This document shows positions 60,771 through 64,000 of a stretch of 64,000 nucleotides of DNA, in pieces. Made by a program: the position numbers and the translations under genes. Position 1 is the stretch's first letter, and each line of letters starts with the position of its first letter. This DNA comes from Struthidea cinerea (taxonomy: Eukaryota > Chordata > Aves > Passeriformes > Corcoracidae): contig VZTI01003258.1 of NCBI GenBank assembly GCA_013397865.1, positions 67,767 to 131,766 of the forward strand. Reading direction: 5' to 3'. The notes beneath the pieces were generated by a model. That model did no database searches, was not told the DNA's origin, and saw only the letters and a list, made by a program, of their open reading frames with translations.

Positions 60771-63700
60771 TAAAGATAATTCCATATAAATGTGATATAA
60801 AACAAAATCTACAAGAATACCTCTGCTTTAGATCTAGGCATTTCCTATGGGGCGAATCATCTCAATGTAGTATGTAAAAGATAGCAGAAGCAGAAGATAC
60901 AGGAGGAGTATCCAAACACAAAGTATTATACTATGCAAAACTTATTACCCATAACCAGGTTAAACACGCTTAACTCATATGTCTCAGTAAAGCTACTTTA
61001 ATAAAAAGTTATGATCAGCTCAAGTTGACTGCATAACAGCTTTTTTTTTCCCTTTTTATGCTTTTATTTCTCTCATTGTTGCACCTTATTTTTGTATAGT
61101 ATATGCTTCAGGCTTCTGAAAGAACTTTTCTCTTATTAGGATCTGATAAAACCTTGAAATTTGCTCTCATATTCATTAAGGACATATTCTGCTAAGAGTA
61201 TCTGAATGAAGGAAAAGACACGCTCAGTGGAAGGGTTGCCTGAAGAGGAACCTGTGGTTAATATCCACATGGTACTTTATTGTATTTTTTTTTATGATTA
61301 GGAGTTATGATGTGGAATTTAGAGCACTTGAGGATCTTCTCAAGTTACACCACACCTCCCTGATATCTTGAATTTGCATAGCATTCACCTCAGTGTGAAG
61401 GTTTAATCATACGCTCCGCAGGGATGCTGCCATATGACTATGTTTTGGTAGTAGTTCACACAGAGTTTTGAAATCTGGAAAATTAATCTTTTATTTAACT
61501 GTGTGCTTTAGCAGTCTGTTGTGACAATGAAAATAACATATTGTGTGTGCAGGAAGATGTGGAATCAGGTTTCAAAACATGGTTCAGTCTTAGGGATTTG
61601 GCTGCCTAAGTAGCGTCCAAGCTTATTTTACTTTTCTATTAAAAAATTGATGGTGTTTTCTTTCAAACAACAAATCAGCACATGACATGAACAACTTAGC
61701 ATGTTGAAAAGGTTTACTGGTTTTTCAAAGAGGTAAGTTAATATATTTACACAAGGGGCTTGGAGGATCATGGGAACATGCGTGAAATGCAATCCTGTGC
61801 ATCTGGACATCTTTTCAACACAGCTAGCCTAACTGTTGTTACTAAGTACCATGTAAGAAAACTCTGAAGGGATTATCCTAAATGTTCTGGCATATCATTT
61901 ATTTCAAAGATGTCTTCTTACTAATGCTTTGGTAGACATACTGCTCACACCAAAGGATATTTGAGAGATTTCCCGAGGGAGTGAAATAATATGGAAGAAA
62001 AGTAAATGCCAGGAAAAATGAACTCTTCTTGAAATCCTATACATTAGAGTGCTGTATTCCGGTGTTTAAACCTGAATTTTCACTTAGCCCACGAGCTAAC
62101 TAACCAGGCAGCTGAATAGGTCATCTGTCTTTGGCTTGTGTGCAGCTCAAGCATCCAGCCTGCACTGCTGGTTGATGCCAAGCGAAACAGGTTTTGCCTT
62201 TGGCTATGCCAAGTACTACTTACACTCACCAGCATGCTGGGATGGTGGGCCACAGTATGCCACTGTAGCAATTACCCCTACCAGCACAGGTTACCTCAGA
62301 TTCTGATGGCAGTAAGCAACAATGAAACATCATTTTATTGAAGTGTTACTTGTTCCCTAGCTTGTACATAAAAATGCTCATAAAGTCACTATTGAGAACA
62401 TGTTTGCCCTATGGGTTACTCTTACAAGCGTTTTCAGAAGGACTTGAGCAACATAAAGAATGTAAAATATTATTTATAAACTCTACACGAGTCTCATTTT
62501 GAGTAAGCCAGGGAGGGAAATGCAGAAAGTGTCCTTTGTGACTGCCTGTGAAGATACTGTACCCAGAGATCAGCAGTGAGAGGGCTGACACGGCAAGTAT
62601 TACCTCCTGTCATAAAGTGCAAGTGTGCACATTAAGCAGTTTTTCCACACCTGTATTGGAATTCACCTAAGACAAATTGTTTTCACATACATCTATGTCA
62701 GTTTTAAGCTGATTCAGCCAGACAAGTTTAGTTAATAAATTTTACAATATGTAGGAGAAAGGGTAATAACTATCATATCTGGATCAAATTAATTTTTTAA
62801 GACACATGAGTGAGTCTGGAGTTACCTTAGTGTTTTCTTATTAAAAATGACCTAGCATTTATGTTAAAAACATCTACCTTGTTGAAAATATTTTAATTAA
62901 TTGTATTTATTAGGAGCTGAAATTTACTTGAATCTTTCTTATTCTTTTACTTTAAACAGCACTGTTCATAAATATGGTTAAAATTCCACAGATTAGATTT
63001 TTCCCCCCTCCTTGCTCCCACAAGAGTTGATTTCCCTTCTTCACTTCATGAGGAGTTTAGAACCAGTATTTTTTCTTTCAGCTTACGAAGGAATTAATAA
63101 CATAAAACTTGGCAAGGAAATTGCTGTCTATGAACCAGAGTGAACATTACTTGATGTAACCCAGATATAACATTTCCTTGTGCAAGCCGAACTTTTTGAA
63201 GCATAAGGAACATAGGGATGGTTTAGTGGCCTCTGCAAATAAAGAGAAAGCAACTTTAATTTGTAGATATGAAGGAGAGGTTTTGCTCTGCTTTGGAAAG
63301 AACACTAAGGAAATAGGATTTAAAAAGAGCTCCAGTTTGGGAGAAAGAAAAATCCAGTTGAAAGAATCCAAAATTTCAGGGTGGAGTTTTTTTGGTTGGT
63401 TTTGGTTTGGTTTGGTTTGGGTTTTTTTGGTTGGTTGTTTTTGTTGTTTGGGTTTTTTTTTTTTCTGAAACCTTCCAAATTTTTGTTTGCTGTGGACTAG
63501 TATGATCTAAATTTTGATGGCTGCCTGGTCTTTTTAAATGAACATGAAGTTGGCAGATTGGGACTGTGCCCGCGCTAAAAGCACAGCAGTAGCAGCCATG
63601 CTCTAGAAGGAGGTGCTGCATCCCTTGTTCATAAATATTTTAGAGAGAGGGGCAGAGGGGGCAGCTCTCCCCATGCTTTATATCAAAAACTTCTCAGCAT

Positions 63701-64000
63701 GAAGAGAGGTCAGAGCATGAGTCTGAGACCTTGTGTTTCTCTGAAAATGCAGTCCTAAAGTTGAGCCACTGCCTCCTTCCACATGTACGTTGCTCAAAAG
63801 GAACATGTTTTTGTAGCCACAAATGCTTCCTCAGGTGGGGCATGCAAGAGGGTTGCCTACTATACTATTGTTAATCTAACATTTTCCTAATCTGAATTTT
63901 GGCATTTTTTCCCCTGTATATACTGCATCTTCTTTCCGAGGCTTTTTTTTTTCATGTGCTGAAGTATCTGTACTTTCTTGTCTATACAGCAATGAAGTAC
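60771..64000. other. Intergenic, no gene recognised
   Basis: AT-rich DNA with a G/T-rich simple repeat at 63385-63465. FIBIN or BBOX1, expected next to SLC5A12 from human gene order, are not visible in the window. Confidence 0.5.
63385..63465. repeat. G/T-rich (GGTTT)n simple repeat
   Basis: About 80 bp of ggttggttttggtttggttt-type units grading into poly-T. It is strand-asymmetric low-complexity sequence; the GG pairs are too short for a strong quadruplex. Confidence 0.9.

Noticed and set aside
1..64000. CRISPR arrays, operons, phage or other prokaryotic systems
   Set aside because: No regularly spaced repeats or prokaryotic gene organisation; the window is vertebrate DNA.

Overview
The window is bird nuclear DNA, most likely from a passerine (songbird). 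It has split genes with GT/AG introns, CR1 LINE fragments with the typical ATTCTATG 3' repeat, avian ERV LTRs, and three tRNA-Ile-headed SINEs with CR1-like tails of the TguSINE1 type known from songbirds. I see no bacterial, plasmid, phage or CRISPR content.

Layout. (1) 1-3813, plus strand: the last four coding exons of ANO3 (anoctamin-3/TMEM16C), followed by a probable long 3' UTR to about 6970. (2) 7080-14600: the convergent intergenic region, holding a CR1 fragment and two antisense LTRs. (3) 14747-28923, minus strand: the complete SLC5A12 gene (sodium-coupled monocarboxylate transporter 2). It has 15 coding exons that I could join without a frameshift into 629 codons plus stop. (4) 29017-64000: a gene-poor upstream flank with no recognisable protein-coding exon. 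It contains CR1 tails, SINEs, several LTRs, simple repeats and one assembly gap (57433-57546).

ANO3 and SLC5A12 lie tail to tail, as I recall for human 11p14. The paralogous pair ANO4-SLC5A8 has the same arrangement, but the protein details here (SDYIPRFVY and HLVFGIKSFIAYLIPD in the anoctamin; the N-terminal and C-terminal exons of the transporter) fit ANO3/SLC5A12. The two genes are not functionally linked: one encodes a neuronal TMEM16 membrane protein, the other an epithelial lactate/monocarboxylate transporter.

The most interesting non-genic signals are: a pair of solo LTRs of one family in opposite orientation, each with a perfect 6-bp target-site duplication, whose 3' ends keep a 10-bp stem through a compensatory T-A to C-G change; a perfect 63-bp direct repeat on either side of the assembly gap; and a pair of identical 14-bp palindromes spaced exactly 120 bp apart. 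I found no convincing new biological system; the window is two ordinary vertebrate genes and a repeat-rich flank. All family names are from memory of sequence patterns, with no database search.
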